This document shows, one piece after another, positions 7,821-17,061 of a stretch of 45,728 bases of DNA. Source of the DNA: Planctomycetia bacterium (GTDB lineage Bacteria; Planctomycetota; Planctomycetia; Pirellulales; Thermoguttaceae); contig JAUNBJ010000017.1 in NCBI GenBank assembly GCA_030535245.1, positions 1-45,728 on the forward strand, given 5' to 3'. How positions within the stretch are numbered: the first letter of the stretch is position 1; each line of letters opens with the position of its first letter. Under the pieces are notes generated by a model that saw only the letters and a list, made by a program, of their open reading frames with translations, had not been told where the DNA came from and did no database searches. The position numbers were made by a program, and so were the translations under genes.

Positions 7821-8543
7821 TCACGTCGTTTCGTCGGTATTTTTCCGGTCGAGCAGGTCGCCTTCGGGAGCGATGTCTCTTGTCCATTTTTTCGTGAAGT
7901 CGATTTTATGCACCGGCTGAACGATACTGGAGCAGATGTTCCGCAGGTGCGAAACCATCCGTTTCATGTAGCGGTACATCAACACGTCGGAGGCGGTGCG
8001 GGGGGTTGGTTTATCGAGCTGCAAAAGCCGGGTCGTGTTGTGATCGCAGTGCTTGGCAATCCAGGTGGTTTCCCGGATGATCTTGGTGGCCAACTCTTCG
8101 TTTTTGTTTTCGAACACCTGACGGCATTCTGTGAAAATCCGTTCCACCAGCGTTCGCAAAATCAGGAGCCGTTCTTTGTCGTCCCCTTCCGGCGGATAGG
8201 GGGAGATGGTGCCCATGTCGAAGATATTTTTGGAATAATCTCCCAGCCGTTCGGCATCCTTGGCGACGCTCATCATCACGAGGATTTCCGGCTCGATCTG
8301 GCCGCGGACGGAGGCGTGCACCACCAGCTCCTTGCGTATCTGCCGCTCAAACCGATTCACCATCTTGTCGGCTCCCAGCAGATCTTCTTTCACCGAGTCG
8401 GCATCCGCTCCGGCCAACGAAACGCTGCACGCCAACATGAATTCATGCTGCGCCGTTTCCAGCATATGCGAAAAATCCGCCTTGATCTTCGCCAATCCGG
8501 TCAGCGGTTTTTCCGTATTTTTCTTTCCAAACCAGTTGAACAT
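7821..8543 (-). CDS. PhoU-domain protein partnered with Na/Pi symporter
   Basis: The ATG at 8543 is preceded by AGGAGG, giving 240 residues. The sequence is mostly helical and charged, and resembles the PhoU-like region normally fused to the C-terminus of NptA/YjbB-type phosphate symporters (ADKMVNRFERQIRKEL, then a second bundle with KDAERLGDYSKNI). Both PhoU-type metal-binding helices appear to be present. Here it is a separate protein encoded 29 bp after the symporter gene, so a regulatory or gating partnership is inferred. The neighbouring transporter supports the role more than sequence alone. Confidence 0.8.
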   Translation of the reverse strand: MFNWFGKKNTEKPLTGLAKIKADFSHMLETAQHEFMLACSVSLAGADADSVKEDLLGADKMVNRFERQIRKELVVHASVRGQIEPEILVMMSVAKDAERLGDYSKNIFDMGTISPYPPEGDDKERLLILRTLVERIFTECRQVFENKNEELATKIIRETTWIAKHCDHNTTRLLQLDKPTPRTASDVLMYRYMKRMVSHLRNICSSIVQPVHKIDFTKKWTRDIAPEGDLLDRKNTDETT

Positions 8544-8572
8544 GGTTATCCTCCTTGTATTTCTTTGTATTT

Positions 8573-9868
8573 TCAGGAACCAGGGTTGTCGAGAACCCCC
8601 GGATCGCCAGCTTCCTGGGGCAAATGGACTTCCGAATTTCCGTCTTGCTCGACCTGTTCCACCGCGGTGGCCGGCTTTGGCTCTTGGGGTTCGCTCCATA
8701 GGAACACCCCCAGCCCCGGTATGATGAAAAAGACCAGCCCCACGAACGCAAACGCCCAAATTCGATTTCGCAAAATCAGTTTGGCAAACGCCATGGAAAT
8801 GGCAATCGGTATTTTTCGCATGAACGGAATCGGATAAAACATCAGCATTCCCGCCACATTGAACAGCGTATGGACCAGTGCGATCGTCACGCCGGCCGGA
8901 GAGTTACTTACGGTGGAAGCCAAAAGTCCGGTAATGGTGGTTCCGATGTTGGCTCCGATGAGCAGCGGAAAAGCGTTGTACGCACTGAGCACGCCTGCCG
9001 CGTACATCGGCACCAAAAGTGACGTGGTAATCGACGACGACTGCACGAGCATCGTCATCAACGCACCGAAAACGATTCCCAGATAACCATGCTTTTTCAA
9101 TACCCGATTGAGCCAATCCTCCATCTTGTCGGCCATGAGGATTTTCATGTTGGCGGTAATCCGCACCAGCGAAAAGAGGATCAAAAACAGCGCAAACACA
9201 ATCGCCGGCAATGCCTTCCACGCCCCGGCAAAAAGGGGTAAATTCTGGAAGAAATGGAGCAGAAAATCGTTCGCAGGCGTAACGCAGGCGTCGATGGGAT
9301 TCATGGCCAACATGGTGGAAGCCGCGCTACCTTCCCCGCCGGTGGAAACAAAGTCGGTCAGGTACGTGGCCATATGCTCCAGGATTCCAGCGCCGAAAAT
9401 ATTTCGCGTTATGATTTCCAGCGGAAACAGAATACATACCGTCAGGATGTTAAATATATCGTGTACGTTCGTACAGGCGAGCACCCGCGCAAACGTCTTT
9501 CGATCGTTGATGTGCGACATGGCCACCATCATGCAGGTGATGGTCGTGCCGATGTTGGCCCCCATGACGACCGGCACCGCGTTGGCCAACGGAATCTGCC
9601 CGGCACCGACCATCGTCACCACCAGACTGGTCGTCGCCGAGGAGCTTTGCATGATGGCGGTCGCCAAAATCCCGATCGCCAGTCCCGCAAAGGGATTTTT
9701 GAACCCTTCGACCAAAGAGGTCGCAAAATCGCCGCCTGCCAGATTGATGGCACTGCCAAAGAGCTTGACGCCGACTAAAAAAATAAACACAAACAGGACG
9801 AATAGCGTCATCCTGAAAAGAACCGCGCCACGGGAAAGTTCCGGCGAATCGTAAGGGGAATCGGGCAT
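8573..9868 (-). CDS. Na/Pi cotransporter family protein (NptA/YjbB type)
   Basis: This 431-residue polytopic membrane protein is read from the ATG at 9868. The two inverted repeats typical of the Na/Pi-cotransport family are visible through their QSSSATTS and QSSSITTS motifs, and each is followed by a GANIGTTIT segment. Multiple hydrophobic helices lie between residues 20 and 400. It should import phosphate, or an anion such as sulfate, with sodium. The C-terminal 40 residues are acidic and Pro-rich. The PhoU part usually fused in this family is encoded by the next gene. A strong promoter lies 60 bp upstream. Confidence 0.9.
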   Translation of the reverse strand: MPDSPYDSPELSRGAVLFRMTLFVLFVFIFLVGVKLFGSAINLAGGDFATSLVEGFKNPFAGLAIGILATAIMQSSSATTSLVVTMVGAGQIPLANAVPVVMGANIGTTITCMMVAMSHINDRKTFARVLACTNVHDIFNILTVCILFPLEIITRNIFGAGILEHMATYLTDFVSTGGEGSAASTMLAMNPIDACVTPANDFLLHFFQNLPLFAGAWKALPAIVFALFLILFSLVRITANMKILMADKMEDWLNRVLKKHGYLGIVFGALMTMLVQSSSITTSLLVPMYAAGVLSAYNAFPLLIGANIGTTITGLLASTVSNSPAGVTIALVHTLFNVAGMLMFYPIPFMRKIPIAISMAFAKLILRNRIWAFAFVGLVFFIIPGLGVFLWSEPQEPKPATAVEQVEQDGNSEVHLPQEAGDPGVLDNPGS

Positions 9869-9927
9869 TGAAAAATCTCTGGGTCCATCTCCATTACCAT
9901 CGGCGGGATTCCCGCACGAACTTCTCA

Positions 9928-9956
9928 AGTATAAAGGAACCTGCCCCGAATGTCAA
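9928..9956 (-). promoter_or_regulatory. Sigma-70 promoter for the Na/Pi symporter operon
   Basis: On the minus strand TTGACA (9956-9951) and TATACT (9933-9928) are separated by 17 bp. This is the best consensus match in the window. It lies 60 bp before the symporter ATG. I saw no obvious Pho box near it. Confidence 0.75.
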
Positions 9957-10189
9957 GAAGGGGGGAAATATTCGATGCCCTTCCCTTTTGTATGTGGGAG
10001 GAGTTTACGGGTTTCTTTCCTTCAACCTTTGGGGTTGGAATGGGGTTTTTCGAAGGAGCCTGCCATTTAGCGCCTGTCCCCCCTTTTCCGGGGAGGGTTC
10101 ACAGGTTACAATCAAGGGGTTGAGGCAAACGCGTTTGGTCGTGTAGTAAGCAGGAGAGAGTATCCACGCAGGAAATCGGGAGTAGACCT
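9957..10189. other. Divergent intergenic region with no gene seen
   Basis: Together with the promoter above, this makes a 321-bp gap between the symporter and uvrA-like genes. Short frames exist but none has a ribosome site or protein-like composition. A TACAAT at about 10104 could serve the plus-strand gene but lacks a good -35 box. Confidence 0.5.
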
Positions 10190-13105
10190 ATGGGGACCGG
10201 CGGTAAAATCGTCCTTCGGGGGGTGAAGGTTCACAATCTGAAAAATATTGATTTGGACATTCCACATCGAAAACTGGTGGTGGTCTGTGGAGTCAGCGGC
10301 AGTGGCAAGAGCAGTCTGGCGTTGGATACCCTGTATGCGGAGGGGCAACGGCGATATATCGAGAGTTTTTCTCCCTACACGCGGCAGTTTCTGGATCAGC
10401 TTGAAAAGCCGGAGGCGGAGCTTATCGATGGGATTCCGCCGGCGATTGCGGTGACGGGCGGCACGATGACGAAATCGAGCCGTTCGACGGTCGGGACGGC
10501 GACGGAAACCTACGATTATCTGCGGTTGCTTTACGCGAAAATCGGGACGACGTACTGCATTTCCTGCGGTCGCGAGGTACATCGGGAAACGTCGGAGACG
10601 ATCGCGAAGTTTTTGGCCGTGCTGCCGTTGCGGACGAAGTTCATGATTGTCTGGAAGGTGGTTCCGCTGGAGGGGATTTCCATGTGGAACACGGTGATGT
10701 CGCTGAGGGAGGAGGGATTTATCCGGCTGATTCTGGGGGAACGGACGATCGACCTTTCCGCCAGCGGTGCGATTCAGGAAAAAGATTTGGAGGATGCGGG
10801 CGAGGAGGTTTACTGCGTGGTGGACCGTCTGGCGGTGGGGATGCCGGAGTCGCGGGTCCGTGAATCGTTGGAGATTGCGCTGTCGCGTGGCGGGGGACGC
10901 TGCGTGACGTTCATCCAGATGAGTGCGGAGGAGATCGCGTCGATTACCAAAATTTCGCTTTGGGACACGAAGCGTGTGGATGGCGAAAACTGGATGCGGC
11001 GGAATTGCAGCACGCGTCTTTCGTGTGATTTTTGCAATGTGGATTACGCGACGCCGGAGCCGCGGTTGTTCAGTTTCAACAGTCCGCTGGGGGCATGCCC
11101 GGTCTGCGAGGGGTTTGGGAATACGATCGACGTGGACATGGAATTGGTGGTTCCCGATCCGACGAAAACGTTGTCGGAGGGGGCGATTGCACCATGGAAT
11201 TCTCCGGCATATCGGCACGAGCTGGAAAAGGTGCTGAAGGTGGGGCCTAAGCATGGGTTGCCGGTGGACGTACCGTACCATCAACTTTCTCCCAACGCGA
11301 TGGATTTGCTGATGAACGGCATTGTGGGGACAGATTTTGCGGGGTTGAAGGCGTTTTTCGCATGGCTGGAGCGGCGGAAGTACAAAATGCACATTCGGGT
11401 ATTCCTGAGCCGTTGGCGAAGTTACCACACCTGCCCGGCGTGCGGGGGGAAGCGGCTTCAGCCATTGGCGCTGGCCACGATGATCGGCAAAGTTCCGGAC
11501 GACAGTGACGACGACGCACCGTTTGATGGCCGCAACATTGCCGAGTTGTGCGAGATGAAAATCAGCGACCTGTTTCTTTTTTTGAAGGATTTGCTTCCGA
11601 AGTTGACCGATTGGGAACGGCAGGTGGGGTCTCCGATTTTGAACCAGGTTTTTTCGCGGCTGGATTTTCTCAAGACGGTGGGGCTTGGATACCTGACGCT
11701 TGACCGGACGTTGCGGACGCTCAGCAGTGGGGAGTCGCGTCGCGTTTCGCTGGCGGCGGCGTTGGGGGCGAGTCTGGTGAACATGCTGTACGTTCTGGAT
11801 GAACCGTCGATTGGGCTGCATCCGAGCAATTCGCTGCAATTGCTGGAAGCGGTGCGGAACCTGCGGAATCGGGACAACACGGTCGTGGTGGTGGAACATG
11901 ACGAATCGATCATTCGCGCGGCGGATCAGGTGATCGAGATTGGCCCGAATGCGGGGGAACGGGGCGGCGAAGTGGTGTTTCAGGGAACGCCGACCGAAAT
12001 GCTGGAGGATTCCAAAAGCATTACGGGGGCGTATCTTTCGGGAGCGCGGGGGCATACCAGCGGCAAACGGCGACCGACCGAATCGGGCTGGATCGAGTTG
12101 GTCGGGGCGCGGGGCAACAACCTGAAAAACCTGCACGTGAAGTTTCCGTTGGGGTGTTTGTGCGTGGTGTCGGGAGTCAGCGGTGCGGGGAAAAGCACGT
12201 TGGTGGACAAGACGCTGTTTCCGGCGTTGAGTCGGCGGATTCGACGGGAATCGGCGGTCAAGCCGCTGGAGTTCGAGGAGATTCTGGGGGCAGGCCAGAT
12301 TGACGAGGTGATTCTGGTGGATCAGTCGCCGATCGGCCGTTCTCCGCGAAGCAATCCGGTGACGTACATCAAGGCGTTCGACGAGATTCGTGCTCTGTTT
12401 GCCGAGCAGCGTGACGCGAAGCGGCGGCATTTTACGGCGGGGCATTTCAGTTTTAATTCGGAGGAGGGGCGTTGTCCGGTTTGCAACGGCGACGGCTGTA
12501 TTGCGATCGACATGCAGTTTCTGGCCGACGTGTACATGCGCTGTACGCACTGCCACGGCACGCGGTATCGGCGGGAGATTTTGGACGTGATGTATCGGAA
12601 CCGCAATATTGCCAATGTTTTGGATATGACGGTTCGCGAGGCGTTTACGTTTTTCCGGGGTTCGCGTGGCATTCAGCAGAAGTTGAAGAAGCTGATGGAA
12701 GTGGGGTTGGATTACATTCGGCTGGGGCAGCCTGCGAATACGCTTTCGGGGGGGGAGGCGCAGCGGTTGAAGCTGGCCACGTACATGTCGTCGGCGAAGA
12801 AGGAGCGGTGCCTGTTCCTGCTCGACGAACCGACTACGGGGTTGCATTTTTCCGACGTGGTGCAATTGCTGGATTGTTTCGATTCGCTGATGGCGGTGGG
12901 GCATTCCCTGATCGTGGTGGAGCATAATTTGCAGCTGATGAAGTCGGCTGATTACATCATTGATCTTGGCCCCGGCGCGGCGGATCAGGGGGGAACGGTA
13001 GTGGCTCAGGGGACGCCGGAGGAGATTTGCGCCTGTCCGGAATCGGTAACGGGGCGGTTTCTGCGGGAGGTTTTGGAGCAGAATGAAAATCAGGAGGAAG
13101 CATGA
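10190..13105 (+). CDS. uvrA: UvrA-like excinuclease ABC ATPase subunit
   Basis: This 971-residue protein has the full double-ABC UvrA plan. Walker A motifs are GVSGSGKSS (34-42) and GVSGAGKST (about 660). The signature motifs are TLSSGESRR (about 510) and TLSGGEAQR (about 852). Walker B motifs are LYVLDEPSIGLH and LFLLDEPTTGLH. Zinc modules are CDFC...CPVC (about 279-306) and CPVC...CTHC (about 762-788), with an extra CISC near 122. UvrA binds damaged DNA with UvrB in nucleotide excision repair. The first signature has SSGES instead of the usual SGGEA, so this may be a UvrA paralogue rather than the housekeeping copy. A GGGAG site precedes the ATG. Its stop overlaps the aroB start (ATGA). Confidence 0.9.
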   Translation: MGTGGKIVLRGVKVHNLKNIDLDIPHRKLVVVCGVSGSGKSSLALDTLYAEGQRRYIESFSPYTRQFLDQLEKPEAELIDGIPPAIAVTGGTMTKSSRSTVGTATETYDYLRLLYAKIGTTYCISCGREVHRETSETIAKFLAVLPLRTKFMIVWKVVPLEGISMWNTVMSLREEGFIRLILGERTIDLSASGAIQEKDLEDAGEEVYCVVDRLAVGMPESRVRESLEIALSRGGGRCVTFIQMSAEEIASITKISLWDTKRVDGENWMRRNCSTRLSCDFCNVDYATPEPRLFSFNSPLGACPVCEGFGNTIDVDMELVVPDPTKTLSEGAIAPWNSPAYRHELEKVLKVGPKHGLPVDVPYHQLSPNAMDLLMNGIVGTDFAGLKAFFAWLERRKYKMHIRVFLSRWRSYHTCPACGGKRLQPLALATMIGKVPDDSDDDAPFDGRNIAELCEMKISDLFLFLKDLLPKLTDWERQVGSPILNQVFSRLDFLKTVGLGYLTLDRTLRTLSSGESRRVSLAAALGASLVNMLYVLDEPSIGLHPSNSLQLLEAVRNLRNRDNTVVVVEHDESIIRAADQVIEIGPNAGERGGEVVFQGTPTEMLEDSKSITGAYLSGARGHTSGKRRPTESGWIELVGARGNNLKNLHVKFPLGCLCVVSGVSGAGKSTLVDKTLFPALSRRIRRESAVKPLEFEEILGAGQIDEVILVDQSPIGRSPRSNPVTYIKAFDEIRALFAEQRDAKRRHFTAGHFSFNSEEGRCPVCNGDGCIAIDMQFLADVYMRCTHCHGTRYRREILDVMYRNRNIANVLDMTVREAFTFFRGSRGIQQKLKKLMEVGLDYIRLGQPANTLSGGEAQRLKLATYMSSAKKERCLFLLDEPTTGLHFSDVVQLLDCFDSLMAVGHSLIVVEHNLQLMKSADYIIDLGPGAADQGGTVVAQGTPEEICACPESVTGRFLREVLEQNENQEEA

Positions 13106-14190
13106 ATCCGCAAACCACGGTACGTGTCGCGTTGCCACAAACGCCGTATGATATTGTTCTTGGCTCCGGGATTCGGAGGGACGCGGCGACGTATTTCGCA
13201 AAATGGACGGCGGGGGCGAAACATGCGGTTGTGATTACCGACACGAACGTGGATGGTCGCTATGCGGAGGCGCTTGCCGAGACGCTGGCCAACTCCGGGG
13301 TGGAGACGGACGTATGCGTTGTGGAAGCGGGCGAGGAAAGCAAGTGTGTCGATATGGCGGACATGCTTTGGCAGAAACTCGTTCAGTGCGGCTGCGACCG
13401 AAAAACGGTGGTCGTTGCGGTGGGCGGGGGCGTGGTGGGCGACCTGGCCGGTTTCGTGGCGGCGACGCTCTATCGGGGGCTGCGTTTCATGCAGGTGCCG
13501 ACGACACTTTTGGCGTTGGTGGACAGTTCGGTCGGCGGAAAAGTGGCGGTGAATCTACCGCAGGGGAAGAATCTGGTGGGAGCGTTTTGGCAGCCGGTGG
13601 GGGTTCTGGCCGACATGGAGACGCTTCAAACGCTCGACGACCGGCAGTATCGGGCGGGATTGGCCGAGGTGGTGAAGTATGGGGTGGTTCTCGACCGGGA
13701 ATTTTTCGAGTTTCTGGAAGCGAACGTCGCGAAAATTCGTGCCCGTGAGGAAGCGGTGCTGGTACCTATCGTGTCGCGTTGCTGCGAGTTGAAGGCGCAG
13801 ATTGTGCTGGAAGATGAACATGAGACGTCGGGTCGCCGGGCGGTGTTGAACTATGGTCACACGTTTGCTCACGCGGTGGAAAAGCTGAGCGGTTATGGCG
13901 TCGTGCTGCATGGCGAGGCGGTGGGAATCGGGATGATGTTTGCCGCCGAGCTGGCCATGCGGCTCTCTCCGAACGACGGGCAAAAGGAGGAGATTTTTCT
14001 CCGTCAGCAGGCGTTGCTTCGGCGGTTGGAAATTCCGTATGAAACGCCCGCAATCGACCGGGACGCCGCGATTTCCATCATGCGTCGGGACAAGAAAGCG
14101 GAGGAGGGGACGATACGTTTTATTTTGCCGACGACGCTGGGAGCGTGCGAGTTACGTGAAGTACCGCATTTGGAACGGTATTATCGGTAG
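13102..14190 (+). CDS. aroB: 3-dehydroquinate synthase
   Basis: This 362-residue enzyme of the shikimate pathway converts DAHP to 3-dehydroquinate in the cytoplasm, using NAD and a divalent metal. The NAD/substrate region GGGVVGDLAGF (about 108-118), the PTTLLALVDSSVGGK segment and the metal ligands Glu189, His253 (NYGHTFAH) and His270 (LHGEA) are all present. Length is normal. The start codon overlaps the uvrA-like stop by four bases, so translation is probably coupled to that gene, an unusual functional pairing. Confidence 0.96.
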   Translation: MNPQTTVRVALPQTPYDIVLGSGIRRDAATYFAKWTAGAKHAVVITDTNVDGRYAEALAETLANSGVETDVCVVEAGEESKCVDMADMLWQKLVQCGCDRKTVVVAVGGGVVGDLAGFVAATLYRGLRFMQVPTTLLALVDSSVGGKVAVNLPQGKNLVGAFWQPVGVLADMETLQTLDDRQYRAGLAEVVKYGVVLDREFFEFLEANVAKIRAREEAVLVPIVSRCCELKAQIVLEDEHETSGRRAVLNYGHTFAHAVEKLSGYGVVLHGEAVGIGMMFAAELAMRLSPNDGQKEEIFLRQQALLRRLEIPYETPAIDRDAAISIMRRDKKAEEGTIRFILPTTLGACELREVPHLERYYR

Positions 14191-14247
14191 TATCTGCCAA
14201 ACCGATCAATGCGTTTTTTAAGCAACCATTTTTTCAAAAAGGTAACA

Positions 14248-14289
14248 ACCACCGACCACCGACCACTCACTAATTATCAATTATCAATT
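14248..14289. repeat. Heptamer tandem array between aroB and 3-HAD genes
   Basis: Six units with a strict 7-bp period occupy this stretch: ACCACCG twice, then ACCACTC, ACTAATT, and ATCAATT twice. It lies in the 112-bp gap between the convergent stop codons of aroB and the dehydrogenase gene. It looks like one arm of the heptamer elements seen at 7688, 21315 and 39352, but I see no inverted partner. Confidence 0.75.
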
Positions 14290-14302
14290 CTTGAAAAAGC
14301 GA

Positions 14303-15454
14303 TCACCGTCCTTTTTTTTCGGTATGTTCTTTGCTGAACCATGCCAGCGGGCCTTTTTTGGATTCGGGGAATCCCAGCCCGATGACGGCGGCCATATCGA
14401 CCTGTCCCTGTTCGCCAACGACGTCCTCGATGATAATGCGTCCCCCTTCCATGGCCATGGCGGTGGCCATACGGATGGCCAGTTCGTTGCGGGAGTGTTT
14501 TTCCACCCGTTCATTTTTCCACATTTTGATGATTTCTTTAGCACGGTTGCAGAATCGGCTCGGTTCGCGACGGTGGTCGTTGACATGTTCGTGCCAGTCG
14601 CGGCCCCAGTGGTAGAAACCGGCACCGGTTTTGCGACCGAGGAGTTTCTTTTTGATCATGGTGATGAGGATCGGCGACGGCGACACCCGGTCGGGATACG
14701 CTTCAAACAGGACGCGTCCGGAATGGAACACCACGTCCAGCCCGATTTCGTCCATGATTCGCAGCGGCCCCCATGCCATTCCAAAATGTTTGGCGGCGTT
14801 TTCAATGGCGGCCATGGAAACCCCTTCCTGTAAGAGCGTCATGGCTTCGTTCAGATATGGCTGAAGGAGGCGGTTCACGACAAATCCGGGGCAATCCCCC
14901 ACGCACAACGGCGTTTTCCCGATGGCAAGGGCATGGTCGCAAAGCCGCTGAAGCACCCCTTCCTGCGTTTGGGTGGAGGGAATGACTTCCACCAGTTCGC
15001 GGTGACGCACCGGGTGGAGGAAATGCAGTCCGGCGAAATATTTCGGGCGGGGAAACACCTGCGCCAGCCGCTCCAGGGGGATCGTGGAGGTGTTCGTCGC
15101 GGCGATGGCCGTCGGTTTGAGGAGCTTCCCCATCTGTGCATAGACCGCTGCTTTCAGGTCTATCCGCTCTGGAATGACTTCCAACAGCAGGTCGCATTCG
15201 GCCAAATCTTCCAGACGCGAAGGCTGAACCTGGCGGAGTGTCGCCTCAAGCATTGCCGGGTCGGAAAGATCGTCCAGTTCCCACGCCAGCCGGCTTTTCA
15301 GCGTTTCCAGCATTTCAGGATTGGAATCGTAAATCCGCACCGGGACTTCACACCGCGCGTTGGCTGCTGCGATTCCGACGCCCATCAGCCCGGCACCCAG
15401 GATTCCAACCGAGTGGATGGGAGCAGGTTCCAGTTGTTTCTTTTTCGGGGTCAT
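14303..15454 (-). CDS. 3-hydroxyacyl-CoA dehydrogenase family protein
   Basis: This 383-residue NAD-dependent dehydrogenase acts on 3-hydroxyacyl-CoA, as in fatty acid or butanoate metabolism. The N-terminal Rossmann motif is GAGLMGVGIA (about 20-29). The catalytic region NTSTIPLERLA and LHFLHPV followed by ELVEVI are typical. The C-terminal helical domain begins around GFVVNRLLQPYLNEA and includes a second copy-like segment near the end. It lacks the enoyl-CoA hydratase domain of FadB. The start overlaps the stop of the ROK gene by four bases and GGAGA lies upstream, so the two are translated together. Confidence 0.88.
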   Translation of the reverse strand: MTPKKKQLEPAPIHSVGILGAGLMGVGIAAANARCEVPVRIYDSNPEMLETLKSRLAWELDDLSDPAMLEATLRQVQPSRLEDLAECDLLLEVIPERIDLKAAVYAQMGKLLKPTAIAATNTSTIPLERLAQVFPRPKYFAGLHFLHPVRHRELVEVIPSTQTQEGVLQRLCDHALAIGKTPLCVGDCPGFVVNRLLQPYLNEAMTLLQEGVSMAAIENAAKHFGMAWGPLRIMDEIGLDVVFHSGRVLFEAYPDRVSPSPILITMIKKKLLGRKTGAGFYHWGRDWHEHVNDHRREPSRFCNRAKEIIKMWKNERVEKHSRNELAIRMATAMAMEGGRIIIEDVVGEQGQVDMAAVIGLGFPESKKGPLAWFSKEHTEKKGR

Positions 15455-16920
15455 GACATCTCCACCGGCAGTTCCACAGGTTTGGCGATACAGAAAACGG
15501 CAGCACGCGGGAGCGTCGAATGATTGAACACGTCGATCGCCTTGTCGAGCGGTAAAATCTGCACCTCGATTCGCCGCAAACGGAGGTATTCCGCCGCTTT
15601 TTTCGTCAGGGAAAGTTGTGCAATGTCGCGTCCGGTCAGGATGAGCTGCTGCACCGTACCGCCACAGACGTACATCAGTTCCTTGCGTTTGATGTTCTGT
15701 GCGTCGGCCAGCGGGGGGGTTCGGTATTCCAGCGTTCCATCCGACAGGATCACAAAATCCTGATCGAAAAGCTCCTCGTTGACCCGACAGTTTCCGTCGT
15801 CGTCCTGCGAAAGGGCCGGATATTCCAACGTTCGCAACACGCTGGCCACGACGTTGTGCTCGTGCAGTACCTCCGCACGGGCCAGTGCCGCCGCACCCAA
15901 CGCTACCGCGTCGTCGCCCAGCGAAGAAAGCACCACGCGCCGATTACTCGGAGCAAACGGCAATTTGTCCTCGGCAATGATTTTGTCGATCGTCGGCATC
16001 AGGTACTTGTGACACGCTTCCATCACGCCGCCGCCCAGCAGGATCACTTCCGGGTCGAGCAGGTGCCGAATCGTCAGGCACGCGTAGCCCAAAACCTCCG
16101 CCGTGTACTGCATGACCGCCGTGACGAGCTTGTCGCCGCTTTTCAACGCACGGGCCAACATCCCCGCCCGGAGGATGCTCAAATCCCCGTTGCTCAGTTC
16201 CGTGATTTTGGATTTTACCCCGGAAGCCACCGCTTCCTGAATCGCATGCTCAATCGCAATCCGACTGGCGATCGATTCCAGACATCCGATGTTGCCGCAC
16301 CCGCAGACCGGCGGTTTGATTTTCCTTTTTACGTCCACCAGATTCAGCGTTTCCCGCCACGACCGGGCCGGAACCTGCGCCACGATATGCCCGATTTCAC
16401 CCGCTGCGTACGAGGCGCCATACCAGAGTTTTCCGTCCAGCACCATGCCGCTGCCGACCCCCGTGCCGACGAAAATCCCCACGGCACTTTTCGCGAATCG
16501 GGCCGCACCCAGCCACGTTTCCCCCAACGTGCCCAGATTGCCGTCGTTGCCAATCGCGACCGGAATCCCGAAATACTCGCGAAGAATTTTTCCCAACGGT
16601 ACCCCCGAAAGATTCATGTTCGGCGTCACCACGATGTTCCCCGTGTCCGGTTCCACAACGCCTGGAATGGCAATACCGATACTTTTCAAATCGCCGATTT
16701 CCAATCCCTGCTCCGCCAAAAGCCGCTCGACCGAACTTTGGATTTCCGCAATCGTCGTTTCCGGCGTACAGCCACGCGGCGTTCTCCCCTTGAGGAAGGC
16801 GTAAATCTTTCCCGACTCCCCAATAAGCGACGTCTGGATCTTCGTTCCGCCCACATCCATACCGATGTACAACGGCTCGGTCACCGTCTGAACCCGCGTT
16901 TCCGGTTTTTCTGCACTCAT
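15451..16920 (-). CDS. ROK-family sugar kinase fused to C-terminal Mth938-like domain
   Basis: Residues 17 to about 345 form a ROK kinase. They contain the phosphate loop DVGGTK (22-27), the IPG and GNDGN catalytic region (Asp of the ND pair), the EIGH zinc ligand and the zinc-binding CGCGNIGC (about 203-210). ROK kinases phosphorylate glucose or related hexoses. The protein has 489 residues, against about 310-330 usual. The extra 130-140 residues read like a Mth938/DUF498 domain: a short strand DQDFVILSDG, then LMYVCGGT (family: LIIGTG), EYLRLRRIEVQILP and a late FN. That assignment is by eye. GGAGG lies before the ATG and a strong promoter lies 105 bp upstream. It overlaps the 3-hydroxyacyl-CoA dehydrogenase gene downstream. 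Confidence 0.85.
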   Translation of the reverse strand: MSAEKPETRVQTVTEPLYIGMDVGGTKIQTSLIGESGKIYAFLKGRTPRGCTPETTIAEIQSSVERLLAEQGLEIGDLKSIGIAIPGVVEPDTGNIVVTPNMNLSGVPLGKILREYFGIPVAIGNDGNLGTLGETWLGAARFAKSAVGIFVGTGVGSGMVLDGKLWYGASYAAGEIGHIVAQVPARSWRETLNLVDVKRKIKPPVCGCGNIGCLESIASRIAIEHAIQEAVASGVKSKITELSNGDLSILRAGMLARALKSGDKLVTAVMQYTAEVLGYACLTIRHLLDPEVILLGGGVMEACHKYLMPTIDKIIAEDKLPFAPSNRRVVLSSLGDDAVALGAAALARAEVLHEHNVVASVLRTLEYPALSQDDDGNCRVNEELFDQDFVILSDGTLEYRTPPLADAQNIKRKELMYVCGGTVQQLILTGRDIAQLSLTKKAAEYLRLRRIEVQILPLDKAIDVFNHSTLPRAAVFCIAKPVELPVEMS

Positions 16921-17024
16921 CCCTGCCTCCGTGTTTCACCAACAAAGGTTCGTTCGCGACCACGTTTTACCCGTTCGTCTTTCCGAACGCGCGCTTTCCC
17001 AGGGCGCCAACCACCTGCAATTTC

Positions 17025-17053
17025 AGTATATCCATTTCCCTCTGTTCCGTCAA
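17025..17053 (-). promoter_or_regulatory. Sigma-70 promoter for ROK kinase and 3-HAD
   Basis: On the minus strand TTGACG (17053-17048) and TATACT (17030-17025) are 17 bp apart. They lie in the 141-bp gap after the SDR stop codon, about 105 bp before the ROK ATG. This suggests the last two genes of the long minus-strand set can be expressed on their own. Confidence 0.7.
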
Positions 17054-17061
17054 GCGCAAAC

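Noticed and set aside
10112..13201. A 1029-codon open frame opposite the uvrA-like gene
   Set aside because: It is rich in Arg, Pro and His, has no recognisable motif, and mirrors the UvrA frame. It is a shadow of a GC-rich gene.
14248..14289. CRISPR-like short repeats
   Set aside because: The units are contiguous 7-mers without spacers, and no cas gene is present. The other tandem arrays are the same.
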